Shown here piece after piece: positions 45,528 to 46,187 of a DNA stretch of 46,187 bases. Below the pieces are notes generated by a model. It was not told where the DNA came from. It ran no database searches and was given only the letters and a program-made list of their open reading frames with translations. Each line of letters begins with the position of its first letter. Within the stretch, counting starts at the first letter, position 1. The translations under genes and the position numbers were made by a program. This DNA comes from Bradyrhizobiaceae bacterium (GTDB taxonomy: Bacteria > Pseudomonadota > Alphaproteobacteria > Rhizobiales > Xanthobacteraceae): contig CANKBJ010000009.1 of NCBI GenBank assembly GCA_947479905.1, positions 1-46,187 of the forward strand. The letters run 5' to 3'.

Positions 45528-46187
45528 ATGCCGAACAAGCGGACCATTCTGATCGTCGATGACGATACGGAGCTGCGCGAGGCTCTGGTCGAGCAGCTGG
45601 CGCTGCACGAGGAATTCGAAACCGTCGCCGCCGACTCCGGCACCAAAGGCGTGCAGGCCGCCAAAGGCGGGCAGATCGATCTGGTGCTGATGGATGTCGG
45701 CTTGCCGGATGTCGATGGCCGCGAGGCGGTACGCATTTTGCGCAAGAACGGCTTCAAGGCGCCGATCATCATGTTGACCGGACACGATACCGACAGCGAT
45801 ACGATTCTCGGGCTCGAATCCGGCGCCAATGATTACGTCACCAAACCATTCCGCTTCGCCGTGCTGCTGGCGCGCATCCGCGCGCAGTTGCGTCAGCATG
45901 AAGCCAGCGAAGACGCGGTCTTTGCCATCGGCCCTTATACGTTTCAGCCAAGCTCGAAGCTGCTGCTCAATCCGAAGGGCAGCAAGGTGCGGCTGACCGA
46001 AAAGGAAACCGCGATCCTGCGCTATCTCTATCGTGCCGGGCAGAAAGCCGTGTCGCGCGAGACCTTGCTGCAGGAAGTGTGGGGCTACAATTCCGGCGTC
46101 ACCACCCACACGCTGGAAACCCACATCTACCGGCTGCGGCAGAAGGTGGAGAAAGATGCCGCGGCGCCATCGATCCTGGTGACGGAA
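45528..46187 (+). CDS. OmpR/PhoB-type response regulator, partial
   Basis: 220 codons are present before the window ends. Receiver domain: acidic pocket DDD (11-13), phospho-acceptor D56 (LVLMDVGLPDVDG), MLTGHD switch and YVTKPF. The DNA-binding winged helix begins near residue 155 (RLTEKETAILRYL ... GYNSGVTTHTLETHIYRLRQK). GGAGGG lies about 12 bases upstream of the ATG. The hybrid kinase fragment at the left edge is not necessarily its partner. Target genes are unknown. Confidence 0.92.
   Translation, partial: MPNKRTILIVDDDTELREALVEQLALHEEFETVAADSGTKGVQAAKGGQIDLVLMDVGLPDVDGREAVRILRKNGFKAPIIMLTGHDTDSDTILGLESGANDYVTKPFRFAVLLARIRAQLRQHEASEDAVFAIGPYTFQPSSKLLLNPKGSKVRLTEKETAILRYLYRAGQKAVSRETLLQEVWGYNSGVTTHTLETHIYRLRQKVEKDAAAPSILVTE

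Overview
The window looks like chromosomal DNA of an alphaproteobacterium of the order Hyphomicrobiales (Rhizobiales), probably Xanthobacteraceae or Nitrobacteraceae. The evidence is the high-GC coding style, an OlsB-type ornithine lipid enzyme, the hisB-DUF2628-hisHAFE-coaA and hslVU arrangement, GANTC sites near hemE, and many dispersed palindromic repeats of the Bradyrhizobium/Rhodopseudomonas kind. No tRNA, rRNA, CRISPR array, transposase or prophage was seen. Species is not determinable from the sequence alone.

Layout. 1-591: the end of a hybrid histidine kinase. 738-1670: olsB. 1778-6505 (minus): histidine operon hisB-DUF2628-hisH-hisA-hisF-hisE ending in coaA, several genes coupled by ATGA overlaps. 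6647-8522 (plus): the HslVU protease. 8640-9728: an accessory pair, an HTH/dCTP-deaminase-like fusion regulator and a small ORF with its own promoter. 9836-16662: the conserved replication-origin flank (Smr, mltA, Tim44-like, fxsA, secB, dnaQ, coaE, maf, ppsR). 16663-17014: a gene-free stretch with a cluster of DnaA-box-like sites between ppsR and hemE, the best candidate for oriC. 17015-20274: hemE, hemJ and rho, the last with a structured leader and a textbook terminator.

20286-27385 is a second accessory block: a small basic protein, a GcvA-type LysR regulator with a clear operator region, a chemoreceptor fused to a UrtA/AmiC-like binding domain (interrupted by a one-base frameshift), a DUF255 thioredoxin-like protein, a truncated DUF2147 protein and a patatin. 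27475-33639 is the partition and tRNA-modification cluster mnmE-mnmG-rsmG-parA-parB with two parS sites. MnmE carries an AT-rich in-frame insertion of about 60 residues. 33804-37384 is a third accessory block of small genes (DUF6455, SET domain, mini DnaJ-type zinc protein, phasin-like helical protein, lysine-rich histone-like protein, MBL hydrolase). 37498-41738 (minus) is leuS-lptE-holA. The right end holds a YggS-type PLP protein, a HerA-like ATPase, an L,D-transpeptidase and the start of an OmpR-type response regulator that runs off the edge.

Taken together this is an origin-proximal housekeeping region: DnaA-box cluster, ParA/ParB/parS segregation, DNA polymerase III subunits (epsilon, delta), tRNA modification, haem and CoA synthesis. 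Accessory genes and palindromic repeats have been inserted at a few junctions. The less usual items are the HTH-dCTP-deaminase-like fusion, the chemoreceptor with a cytoplasmic solute-binding domain, the MnmE insertion, the two-state hairpin in the rho leader and the repeat pair at 9725 and 36376.
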